From positions 62,001 to 126,000 of the forward strand of contig JARBJD010000082.1 of assembly GCA_033064195.1 (NCBI GenBank): a stretch of DNA of 64,000 nt. Direction: 5' to 3'. The notes below the pieces were generated by a model. The model was not told the DNA's origin and searched no databases. It saw nothing but the letters and a program-made list of their open reading frames with translations. Each line of letters starts with the position of its first letter. The first letter of the stretch is position 1. Position numbers and translations under genes: made by a program. The DNA comes from Blattamonas nauphoetae (lineage: Eukaryota > Preaxostyla > Oxymonadida). Of this stretch, positions 43,360-55,100 are shown piece by piece.

Positions 43360-46191
43360 TCAAATCGCTGGCGAAGGTTTGCTTGTCGATTCTGCAAACA
43401 TTTTCATTTCCTCAGGCTGCTTCTTCTCTTCCAGCCCTTCCAGTGTCTGCACCACGTGCTTCAGCAATGGACGGGAGTTCACGTCGGGGGTGACACACTT
43501 TTCGATCAACTCGGTAAGTGTCTTGTTCGTGATCGTTGTCATGCTCAGCTGGAATCCACTCTCAAATGCGCGTTGAGCATTCACTGCATCAACCTCTTTG
43601 CACGGAATCTCTCCTGTCTCCAACTCCCACAACAGAATCCCCAGACTGAACACGGCTGCCTTCTCCATCTCCGCCACCACTCTTCCCTTCACCATTTCTG
43701 GCGCTTGCCATCGCTGGTCCTCCACTCGCTCTCGATTCCGTGCCTTTTCTGTGCTCCCGCCAAGGCCACTCCCGAAAAAAGGCTCTTGAGTAGGTGTTGC
43801 CTTCGTCTGGAAGAACACTTTGTCTCTCGAGTCCAGGAAGATCCAGTGAGGAGACAGTGTTGTCAGAATTGGAGCTGAAGAGTCTGTCTTCGCAATCTGT
43901 TCAACTCCACGCGCCAGCTCCAATCCAACCTGCCTCTTCGAAAACCCGACTTGGTTTGTTCCATGCAGACGGTTGTACAGTGAACATTGTCGCGACAGTT
44001 GAATCATAGAAACCGGGTTCTCCCCATTCACCACTTCCACCATCTCCAGCAGATCCTCTCCATCCATTCGTCTCGCATTCGAATGTGCCAGTCGAGTGAA
44101 GTCTGAAGCCGACGACTCCACAACAATCGACTTCGATCCCATCCCATAAAAGGCGGCATCTCCACTGTGCGTGCTCATCTCGTTCACTTCGTCCACTTTC
44201 ATCTCAATCTGGTCTGTCTCCTCCATCTCTGACTGGCTCGGTGTTTTTCCTTTCTTCGATGCACGAGATCGAACTCCCAACACAACCAACAGCAGAATCA
44301 CAATCAGCGCCAGAATGCCAATCCCCACCACCAGCCCCACAATCCAACCCCGACTCGTGACTCCTCCTTCCGCTTGCTTCTGATCTGATGACGAAGGCGA
44401 GCGAATCACAAACGACGACGACGATTGGTTGTTTCCAAACAGAAGACACCCTTTCCACTCTTCCGATGTGTGCAGCGACGACAACGAAGACGATGCCAGC
44501 GTCACCACAATCTCACTTTCCGAGAACGAAGAGACTCCATCACTCGAACCAGAAAGAGCGAACTCCACTGATTTTCGTTTGTCTCCTTTCTGCGAGGACA
44601 CTTCCAGCGACAGACCACACGGAAACAGACTCGACCCAACCATCACAATTCGGACCTCTTTCGACGACGAGTTGAAAGACGACGAAGAGTTCGGGAGGAG
44701 TGTTGGGATGAAGAGAGGTGAATTCTTGATCGATTGTTTTGCATCCATTGTGCATTCGCTGGCGTCAATCCAAGCTGAAGGAGTGTCTTCGGTTCCATCT
44801 CCCTCAGAAAGACTTTGAACTGTGAGATGTCCCTCTCCCTCGCAGTGGATGTTCTGTCGAGCTGATGGGAAGTCGGCGATGGATGGTCCGTTGTGTGAAA
44901 ACACTCCAGCTGTCACTTTCAGCTTCCCTCCGCTCATCCAGATCCCACCCATTTCAATCTCTTTCATCGTCACACTATTCAATTCAGTATCTGTCTCAAT
45001 CAGTTCAAGAAATCCTTTCGACCATCCACAAATCGACGCGTCCTCGTTGTTTGATCCACTTCCTCCTCTTCCTTCAATCGAGCAGCTTCGAATCACAACT
45101 GTTCCTTTCGAGGCTGACACCAGTTTGAATGACGAGCCAGACAAGTCAGCGATGACAGTGAGCAGTGTCAGCCTGCACTCTGCTTCCTGTTTCACTGAGA
45201 CGAGGGCTGAGATTGGTTGAGAGGCGGATGGACGAGCTTGAAGAGTTGCTGGCTCGGATTGGAACGAGAGCAGAGTGAATGGGACGCTGGTTGTGATGAT
45301 GAGAGGAGAGGTGAGGTCGGCTGAATCGACGATTCGCATTGCCGTGTCTGAGATCGAGAGAGTGGTTGCTGTGTTCCACGCTGACTTGTTCCCAAAACAC
45401 GATTCAGGATCAGCTCCACTCTGATTCACTCCTGCACTTGCTTCTGTCCCACACACATAGAACGACAGCTTTGATGGTTTCGAAAGTGTCGTGATCTCTG
45501 CTTCTTCAATCTCGATCTTCTTCATGTTTGAGTCACACAGTTCTGTGATTTTGTAGACTTCACCAAACACTAGAGAACCGCTCATCCCAAGTGGAATCAC
45601 TTCGCTCCGACCAAAGGTGTCTGACGAGAAAGACACGTCGAACGTGAAAGATTCATTCAGTTTCATCGTTCCGTTTGTCCCACTCAACAAGTTCGACCCC
45701 GAAAGTTCAATAATCATCGACGTGTTTAATGAATTCGCTGGAATAATCGCTGTTTTGTTGATCACTCCTCCATCACGATCGATATCCTCGCGAGTTTCGA
45801 ACTCTCCTTCTTCAACCACACCATCCTCTGTCCCATTTGTGATCTTAATGATTTTGTACGAATACGAGTAGTGAAGTATCCTTCCTTCAACAGGATACAG
45901 CTGGAGGGCAGATGATATCGCCAGCTGATCCGATGATGCGGTCACCACAAATGACGCTTCATGGGGTGGGGATGGAGAAGGCGAGGGAGGGTCAATCGGA
46001 GAGCCAGAAACAGTTACAGTGTAGAATTCTCCTTCCACAAACCCAGATCCTGTCACTGTCACCTCCGTCCAGTTCGAATTGGAGTCCGTGCACGACGCCG
46101 ACGTGATTCGCACTGGCTGCATTGGCACTGAAAAGCGCACAGATTCGTCCAGAATGGTCGAGGCTGTGTCAGTAATAGCGAGCGAGATGAG
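43360..46191 (-). CDS. C-terminal part of the giant surface locus: last repeats, transmembrane helix and pseudokinase
   Basis: Reads in order: diverged Ig-like repeats (VRITSASCTDSNSNWTEVTV), a Ser-rich beta region, a transmembrane helix (IVGLVVGIGILALIVILLLV), an acidic linker, then a protein-kinase fold to the stop at 43360. The C-lobe is recognisable (QRWQAPEM for the APE motif; VFSLGILLWELETGEIPC; final Arg in NSRPLLKHVVQTLEGL). The VAIK lysine, HRD and DFG are absent (SPHWIFLD stands at the catalytic loop), so it is a pseudokinase. A TAG at 46191-46193 interrupts the frame joining it to the repeats upstream: aligned repeats read KTYELIS where this copy reads TTY, stop, LIS. It could be translated separately from an internal Met, but would then lack a signal peptide. 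Confidence 0.75.
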   Translation of the reverse strand, partial: LISLAITDTASTILDESVRFSVPMQPVRITSASCTDSNSNWTEVTVTGSGFVEGEFYTVTVSGSPIDPPSPSPSPPHEASFVVTASSDQLAISSALQLYPVEGRILHYSYSYKIIKITNGTEDGVVEEGEFETREDIDRDGGVINKTAIIPANSLNTSMIIELSGSNLLSGTNGTMKLNESFTFDVSFSSDTFGRSEVIPLGMSGSLVFGEVYKITELCDSNMKKIEIEEAEITTLSKPSKLSFYVCGTEASAGVNQSGADPESCFGNKSAWNTATTLSISDTAMRIVDSADLTSPLIITTSVPFTLLSFQSEPATLQARPSASQPISALVSVKQEAECRLTLLTVIADLSGSSFKLVSASKGTVVIRSCSIEGRGGSGSNNEDASICGWSKGFLELIETDTELNSVTMKEIEMGGIWMSGGKLKVTAGVFSHNGPSIADFPSARQNIHCEGEGHLTVQSLSEGDGTEDTPSAWIDASECTMDAKQSIKNSPLFIPTLLPNSSSSFNSSSKEVRIVMVGSSLFPCGLSLEVSSQKGDKRKSVEFALSGSSDGVSSFSESEIVVTLASSSLSSLHTSEEWKGCLLFGNNQSSSSFVIRSPSSSDQKQAEGGVTSRGWIVGLVVGIGILALIVILLLVVLGVRSRASKKGKTPSQSEMEETDQIEMKVDEVNEMSTHSGDAAFYGMGSKSIVVESSASDFTRLAHSNARRMDGEDLLEMVEVVNGENPVSMIQLSRQCSLYNRLHGTNQVGFSKRQVGLELARGVEQIAKTDSSAPILTTLSPHWIFLDSRDKVFFQTKATPTQEPFFGSGLGGSTEKARNRERVEDQRWQAPEMVKGRVVAEMEKAAVFSLGILLWELETGEIPCKEVDAVNAQRAFESGFQLSMTTITNKTLTELIEKCVTPDVNSRPLLKHVVQTLEGLEEKKQPEEMKMFAESTSKPSPAI

Positions 46192-46199
46192 CTAGTAAG

Positions 46200-49100
46200 T
46201 TGTCCCATACTCAAGTAACGGTTCATTCACTTCGTAAATTTCAATCTCGATTGGTTCTGTGCTCGTTTCGCTGGTGATTTCTGTTTCAGTAAGTGCAATC
46301 AAAGATCCAATCAAACTTCCAGTTGCGTCAACTTCTTTCACTTCCACTGACAGTTTCTTTCCAGAAGGAAGATTCGCTCCAGAAATCACAATCTTCGCAT
46401 GTGTTTTCAATTCTCCAGAAAGCTCACACGAAAATGACGTCACTCGAGCTGGTGTGTCTGGCATTGTCAGAGATCGGTCTGTTGCTTCTTTTGGCAGAGC
46501 AACCGTCACCAAACTGTTGAAGAGTCGAGTTACTTCGTATTTTGCTTCATATTCCATCTCGGATGACGAAAAGAGCGCAAATTCCACTGATCCTTCTGAG
46601 CCAACAAACTTGATCGGCAGCTCTGTCTCTTTCGAGCTCCCTGTTTTCTTCAAAACGAGGTTGTATTGACCATCTGGGATGTTCGATCCGGAAATCGAAA
46701 TCTCAATCGTCTTCGCATCTCCATCTTTCAGATCGCATGTGATGGAGATCACCAATGGCTCAGATGTGTCGAATTGTCCTCCATCAACCACTCCAGCTTC
46801 TGACCCTTTCATGATGTTTGTGATCTCATACGTGAACCCGAAACGGAGAGCAGAATCTGAAGTTGATGAGAGAGAAAGGGGAGATGATTGGGCTGCTGTT
46901 CGTGTTGAGGCCTTCACAGTGATCGTTGGCGCGTGGATGTCCGACGAGGTTGGTTCAGAGGTTGGTGTTCCACTCAGAGTGAGTGTGTATGTCTCGTCCA
47001 CAACAAATCCAACTCCAACAACCGACACAATCGTCGATGTCGCAGAATCTTTTGAACATTCGGCTGACGAAACACGAAACACTTCCACAGGCATGTCAAA
47101 TACAATCGAAGAGAACTGAACTGCCACATCTCCCCCCAATCTCTTCCACAACACTCCAACCACTTCGTAGCTTTCTCCAAACACAATCCAGTTCTTCCAT
47201 CCTTCCGTGTTCGAACCAGAAGGGAAGAGAACCACTGTCTGGGAAATGATCTGTCCTTCTGCGTTTGTCGACAACTTCATCACTTCTGTTTCATCTCCAC
47301 CCACTTTCTGAATCGTCACTTCGAAGTCTTCGTCCCCTTTCAGTTGACGAGAGGTGTACGACAATGACACTCCTGTTTTGTCTTCGTTCAACTCACTCAC
47401 CTCAATGTTGGTGAGACGAGGTCCTTCAGGGATTGTGAAGAAACATGGCGTTGGGATCGAAACAGAGATGGAGTCAGAGTTCTTCTTCTTTCCGCTCACA
47501 ATCACAAACATCATGTTCTCCTTCCATTTCGAGTTCTCTCCAATCAATCCCAATGTCACGCTTGCTTTTGACGATGCGAACGATGCTTCAAACGTCGATT
47601 TATCATGAAGGGTGAACACGAATGTCTCGCCATCCACATCAGACCCTTCCAGATTCAGCACTGCTTTTGTGAGGCTTTCGTCCAAAACACAATTCGCCGT
47701 AATCAGCGATGGTTGAGCAGGTGCTGAGTGAGTGGTGAATGAGGGTGTCCCGATGATGATTCCATTCAGTGTCCCATTTGTGATGGCCGTGATTGTGTAC
47801 GTGTGACCGAACAGGAGAGAAGACTCAGTGGTTGACGAGAGAGGAAGAGGAGCAGATTTGGCTTCGGTTGGCGATGATGCCACAACAGCGATCGTTGTGC
47901 CGTGAACATCCAACGAACCTGGATTGGTGGTCGACTTTCCACTCAGAGTGAGTGTGTAGGTCTCATCTTTGATCAATCCCGACCCTCCCACTGTTACAAC
48001 TGTCCAATTGGGATTGGTGTCCGTGGACGACGCTGAGGTGATTCGTACTGGCGCACAAGGAACTGAAAAGCGCACAGATTCATCCAGAATGGTCGAGGCT
48101 GTGTCAGAAATGGTGAGCGAGATGAGCTCGTACGTTTTCCCATACTCGAGACACAGTTCATTCACTTCGAAAACTTTCATTTCAATAGGTTTTGTGTTCA
48201 TCGTATCGCTTGCGATTTCCGTTTCAGCAAGTTCAATCACAGATCCAATCAAACTTCCAGTTGCGTCAACTTGCTTCACTTTCACGGACAGTGTCTTTCC
48301 AGAAGGTAGATTCTCTCCAGAAATCACAATCTTCGCAAATGTTTTCAATTCCCCAGAAAGCTCACACGAAGCTGACATCACTCGAGCTGGTGTGTCTGGC
48401 ATTGTCAGAGATCGGTCTGTTGCTTCTTTTGGCAGAGCAACCGTCACCAAACTGTTGAAGAGTCGAGTTACTTCGTATTTTGCTTCATATTCCATCTCGG
48501 ATGACGAAAGAGCGCAAATTCCACTGATCCTTCTGAGCCAACAAACTTGATCGGCAGCTCTGTCTCTTTCGAGCTCCCTGTTTTCTTCAAAACGAGGTTG
48601 TATTGACCATCTGGGATGTTCGATCCGGAAATCGAAATCTCAATCGTCTTCGCATCTCCATCTTTCAGATCGCATGTGATGGAGATCACCAATGGCTCAG
48701 ATGTGTCGAATTGTCCTCCATCAACCACTCCAGCTTCTGACCCTTTCATGATGTTTGTGATCTCATACGTGAACCCGAAACGGAGAGCAGAATCTGAAGT
48801 TGATGAGAGAAAGGGGAGATGATTGGGCTGCTGTTCGTGTTGAGGCCTTCACAGTGATCGTTGGCGCGTGGATGTCCGACGAGGTTGGTTCAGAGGTTGG
48901 TGTTCCACTCAGAGTGAGTGTGTATGTCTCGTCCACAACAAATCCAACTCCAACAACCGACACAATCGTCGATGTCGCAGAATCTTTTGAACATTCGGCT
49001 GACGAAACACGAAACACTTCCACAGGCATGTCAAATACAATCGAAGAGAACTGAACTGCCACATCTCCCCCCAATCTCTTCCACAACACTCCAACCACTT

Positions 49101-52100
49101 CGTAGCTTTCTCCAAACACAATCCAGTTCTTCCATCCTTCCGTGTTCGAACCAGGAAGGGAAGAGAACCACTGTCTGGGAAATGATCTGTCCTTCTGCGT
49201 TTGTCGACAACTTCATCACTTCTGTTTCATCTCCACCCACTTTCTGAATCGTCACTTCGAAGTCTTCGTCCCCTTTCAGTTGACGAGAGGTGTACGACAA
49301 TGACACTCCTGTTTTGTCTTCGTTCAACTCACTCACCTCAATGTTGGTGAGACGAGGTCCTTCAGGGATTGTGAAGAAACATGGCGTTGGGATCGAAACA
49401 GAGATGGAGTCAGAGTTCTTCTTCTTTCCGCTCACAATCACAAACATCATGTTCTCCTTCCATTTCGAGTTCTCTCCAATCAATCCCAATGTCACGCTTG
49501 CTTTTGACGATGCGAACGATGCTTCAAACGTCGATTTATCATGAAGGGTGAACACGAATGTCTCGCCATCCACATCAGACCCTTCCAGATTCAGCACTGC
49601 TTTTGTGAGGCTTTCGTCCAAAACACAATTCGCCGTAATCAGCGATGGTTGAGCAGGTGCTGAGTGAGTGGTGAATGAGGGTGTCCCGATGATGATTCCA
49701 TTCAGTGTCCCATTTGTGATGGCCGTGATTGTGTACGTGTGACCGAACAGGAGAGAAGACTCAGTGGTTGACGAGAGAGGAAGAGGAGCAGATTTGGCTT
49801 CGGTTGGCGATGATGCCACAACAGCGATCGTTGTGCCGTGAACATCCAACGAACCTGGATTGGTGGTCGACTTTCCACTCAGAGTGAGTGTGTAGGTCTC
49901 ATCTTTGATCAATCCCGACCCTCCCACTGTTACAACTGTCCAATTGGGATTGGTGTCCGTGGACGACGCTGAGGTGATTCGTACTGGCGCACAAGGAACT
50001 GAAAAGCGCACAGATTCATCCAGAATGGTCGAGGCTGTGTCAGAAATGGTGAGCGAGATGAGCTCGTACGTTTTCCCATACTCGAGACACAGTTCATTCA
50101 CTTCGAAAACTTTCATTTCAATAGGTTTTGTGTTCATCGTATCGCTTGCGATTTCCGTTTCAGCAAGTTCAATCACAGATCCAATCAAACTTCCAGTTGC
50201 GTCAACTTGCTTCACTTTCACGGACAGTGTCTTTCCAGAAGGTAGATTCTCTCCAGAAATCACAATCTTCGCAAATGTTTTCAATTCCCCAGAAAGCTCA
50301 CACGAAGCTGACATCACTCGAGCTGGTGTGTCTGGCATTGTCAGAGATCGGTCTGTTGCTTCTTTTGGCAGAGCAACCGTCACCAAACTGTTGAAGAGTC
50401 GAGTTACTTCGTATTTTGCTTCATATTCCATCTCGGATGACGAAAAGAGCGCAAATTCCACTGATCCTTCTGAGCCAACAAACTTGATCGGCAGCTCTGT
50501 CTCTTTCGAGCTCCCTGTTTTCTTCAAAACGAGGTTGTATTGACCATCTGGGATGTTCGATCCGGAAATCGAAATCTCAATCGTCTTCGCATCTCCATCT
50601 TTCAGATCGCATGTGATGGAGATCACCAATGGCTCAGATGTGTCGAATTGTCCTCCATCAACCACTCCAGCTTCTGACCCTTTCATGATGTTTGTGATCT
50701 CATACGTGAACCCGAAACGGAGAGCAGAATCTGAAGTTGATGAGAGAGAAAGGGGAGATGATTGGGCTGCTGTTCGTGTTGAGGCCTTCACAGTGATCGT
50801 TGGCGCGTGGATGTCCGACGAGGTTGGTTCAGAGGTTGGTGTTCCACTCAGAGTGAGTGTGTATGTCTCGTCCACAACAAATCCAACTCCAACAACCGAC
50901 ACAATCGTCGATGTCGCAGAATCTTTTGAACATTCGGCTGACGAAACACGAAACACTTCCACAGGCATGTCAAATACAATCGAAGAGAACTGAACTGCCA
51001 CATCTCCCCCCAATCTCTTCCACAACACTCCAACCACTTCGTAGCTTTCTCCAAACACAATCCAGTTCTTCCATCCTTCCGTGTTCGAACCAGAAGGGAA
51101 GAGAACCACTGTCTGGGAAATGATCTGTCCTTCTGCGTTTGTCGACAACTTCATCACTTCTGTTTCATCTCCACCCACTTTCTGAATCGTCACTTCGAAG
51201 TCTTCGTCCCCTTTCAGTTGACGAGAGGTGTACGACAATGACACTCCTGTTTTGTCTTCGTTCAACTCACTCACCTCAATGTTGGTGAGACGAGGTCCTT
51301 CAGGGATTGTGAAGAAACATGGCGTTGGGATCGAAACAGAGATGGAGTCAGAGTTCTTCTTCTTTCCGCTCACAATCACAAACATCATGTTCTCCTTCCA
51401 TTTCGAGTTCTCTCCAATCAATCCCAATGTCACGCTTGCTTTTGACGATGCGAACGATGCTTCAAACGTCGATTTATCATGAAGGGTGAACACGAATGTC
51501 TCGCCATCCACATCAGACCCTTCCAGATTCAGCACTGCTTTTGTGAGGCTTTCGTCCAAAACACAATTCGCCGTAATCAGCGATGGTTGAGCAGGTGCTG
51601 AGTGAGTGGTGAATGAGGGTGTCCCGATGATGATTCCATTCAGTGTCCCATTTGTGATGGCCGTGATTGTGTACGTGTGACCGAACAGGAGAGAAGACTC
51701 AGTGGTTGACGAGAGAGGAAGAGGAGCAGATTTGGCTTCGGTTGGCGATGATGCCACAACAGCGATCGTTGTGCCGTGAACATCCAACGAACCTGGATTG
51801 GTGGTCGACTTTCCACTCAGAGTGAGTGTGTAGGTCTCATCTTTGATCAATCCCGACCCTCCCACTGTTACAACTGTCCAATTGGGATTGGTGTCCGTGG
51901 ACGACGCTGAGGTGATTCGTACTGGCGCACAAGGAACTGAAAAGCGCACAGATTCATCCAGAATGGTCGAGGCTGTGTCAGAAATGGTGAGCGAGATGAG
52001 CTCGTACGTTTTCCCATACTCGAGACACAGTTCATTCACTTCGAAAACTTTCATTTCAATAGGTTTTGTGTTCATCGTATCGCTTGCGATTTCCGTTTCA

Positions 52101-55100
52101 GCAAGTTCAATCACAGATCCAATCAAACTTCCAGTTGCGTCAACTTGCTTCACTTTCACGGACAGTGTCTTTCCAGAAGGTAGATTCTCTCCAGAAATCA
52201 CAATCTTCGCATGTGTTTTCAATTCTCCAGAAAGCTCACACGAAAATGACGTCACTCGAGCTGGTGTGTCTGGCATTGTCAGAGATCGGTCTGTTGCTTC
52301 TTTTGGCAGAGCAACCGTCACCAAACTGTTGAAGAGTCGAGTTACTTCGTATTTTGCTTCATATTCCATCTCGGATGACGAAAAGAGCGCAAATTCCACT
52401 GATCCTTCTGAGCCAACAAACTTGATCGGCAGCTCTGTCTCTTTCGAGCTCCCTGTTTTCTTCAAAACGAGGTTGTATTGACCATCTGGGATGTTCGATC
52501 CGGAAATCGAAATCTCAATCGTCTTCGCATCTCCATCTTTCAGATCGCATGTGATGGAGATCACCAATGGCTCAGATGTGTCGAATTGTCCTCCATCAAC
52601 CACTCCAGCTTCTGACCCTTTCATGATGTTTGTGATCTCATACGTGAACCCGAAACGGAGAGCAGAATCTGAAGTTGATGAGAGAGAAAGGAGATGATTG
52701 GGCTGCTGTTCGTGTTGAGGCCTTCACAGTGATCGTTGGCGCGTGGATGTCCGACGAGGTTGGTTCAGAGGTTGGTGTTCCACTCAGAGTGAGTGTGTAT
52801 GTCTCGTCCACAACAAATCCAACTCCAACAACCGACACAATCGTCGATGTCGCAGAATCTTTTGAACATTCGGCTGACGAAACACGAAACACTTCCACAG
52901 GCATGTCAAATACAATCGAAGAGAACTGAACTGCCACATCTCCCCCCAATCTCTTCCACAACACTCCAACCACTTCGTAGCTTTCTCCAAACACAATCCA
53001 GTTCTTCCATCCTTCCGTGTTCGAACCAGAAGGGAAGAGAACCACTGTCTGGGAAATGATCTGTCCTTCTGCGTTTGTCGACAACTTCATCACTTCTGTT
53101 TCATCTCCACCCACTTTCTGAATCGTCACTTCGAAGTCTTCGTCCCCTTTCAGTTGACGAGAGGTGTACGACAATGACACTCCTGTTTTGTCTTCGTTCA
53201 ACTCACTCACCTCAATGTTGGTGAGACGAGGTCCTTCAGGGATTGTGAAGAAACATGGCGTTGGGATCGAAACAGAGATGGAGTCAGAGTTCTTCTTCTT
53301 TCCGCTCACAATCACAAACATCATGTTCTCCTTCCATTTCGAGTTCTCTCCAATCAATCCCAATGTCACGCTTGCTTTTGACGATGCGAACGATGCTTCA
53401 AACGTCGATTTATCATGAAGGGTGAACACGAATGTCTCGCCATCCACATCAGACCCTTCCAGATTCAGCACTGCTTTTGTGAGGCTTTCGTCCAAAACAC
53501 AATTCGCCGTAATCAGCGATGGTTGAGCAGGTGCTGAGTGAGTGGTGAATGAGGGTGTCCCGATGATGATTCCATTCAGTGTCCCATTTGTGATGGCCGT
53601 GATTGTGTACGTGTGACCGAACAGGAGAGAAGACTCAGTGGTTGACGAGAGAGGAAGAGGAGCAGATTTGGCTTCGGTTGGCGATGATGCCACAACAGCG
53701 ATCGTTGTGCCGTGAACATCCAACGAACCTGGATTGGTGGTCGACTTTCCACTCAGAGTGAGTGTGTAGGTCTCATCTTTGATCAATCCCGACCCTCCCA
53801 CTGTTACAACTGTCCAATTGGGATTGGTGTCCGTGGACGACGCTGAGGTGATTCGTACTGGCGCACAAGGAACTGAAAAGCGCACAGATTCATCCAGAAT
53901 GGTCGAGGCTGTGTCAGAAATGGTGAGCGAGATGAGCTCGTACGTTTTCCCATACTCGAGACACAGTTCATTCACTTCGAAAACTTTCATTTCAATAGGT
54001 TTTGTGTTCATCGTATCGCTTGCGATTTCCGTTTCAGCAAGTTCAATCACAGATCCAATCAAACTTCCAGTTGCGTCAACTTGCTTCACTTTCACGGACA
54101 GTGTCTTTCCAGAAGGTAGATTCTCTCCAGAAATCACAATCTTCGCAAATGTTTTCAATTCCCCAGAAAGCTCACACGAAGCTGACATCACTCGAGCTGG
54201 TGTGTCTGGCATTGTCAGAGATCGGTCTGTTGCTTCTTTTGGCAGAGCAACCGTCACCAAACTGTTGAAGAGTCGAGTTACTTCGTATTTTGCTTCATAT
54301 TCCATCTCGGATGACGAAAAGAGTGCAAATTCAACTGATCCTTCTGAGCCAACAAACTTGATCGGCAGCTCTGTCTCTTTCGAGCTCCCTGTTTTCTTCA
54401 AAACGAGGTTGTATTGACCATCTGGGATGTTCGATCCGGAAATCGAAATCTCAATCGTCTTCGCATCTCCATCTTTCAGATCGCATGTGATGGAGATCAC
54501 CAATGGCTCAGATGTGTCGAATTGTCCTCCATCAACCACTCCAGCTTCTGACCCTTTCATGATGTTTGTGATCTCATACGTGAACCGGGACCGACTATAA
54601 CCCATCAAGCAAATCGACTAAAACCCATCAAGTTTTGCTCAACCCACCAAACCCAACGCACTCGCCTCCATTCGCTGTTCTTCAGTCTGTTGAGGCGAGC
54701 GTGAAAGTGAAAGAGAAGGCGAATGGTGAGGACGAGGAGAAGGAGACAGGAGACGGAGTGTCGTGTGTGGTATCGTTGGTTGGAATGTGAGACACACGGA
54801 GAACATGTGCTGGAAAGCGAACGAAATGTCGAATGAGCCGTCGATGCTCTCCAACCCATCGTCGTCGTCCTTCTCGTCGTCCTCGTTCGCAGGGTCTCCT
54901 CCTCGGCAGACGGAACAGACGCAGTGATCGCCCAACGAGGACGGCACAGCAACGCAGGCGTCGGTCCACTGTCTCCACCCACTCCAACCACACCAACCTC
55001 GCCTTATGCGTCTTCTGATGCTCGATTTAGAGTCGTGTTCTCGCGTCGAAGAATCTGCTGTGGACAAAGGTGGAATGGGGCGTGGAAGGGATTTGTGATG

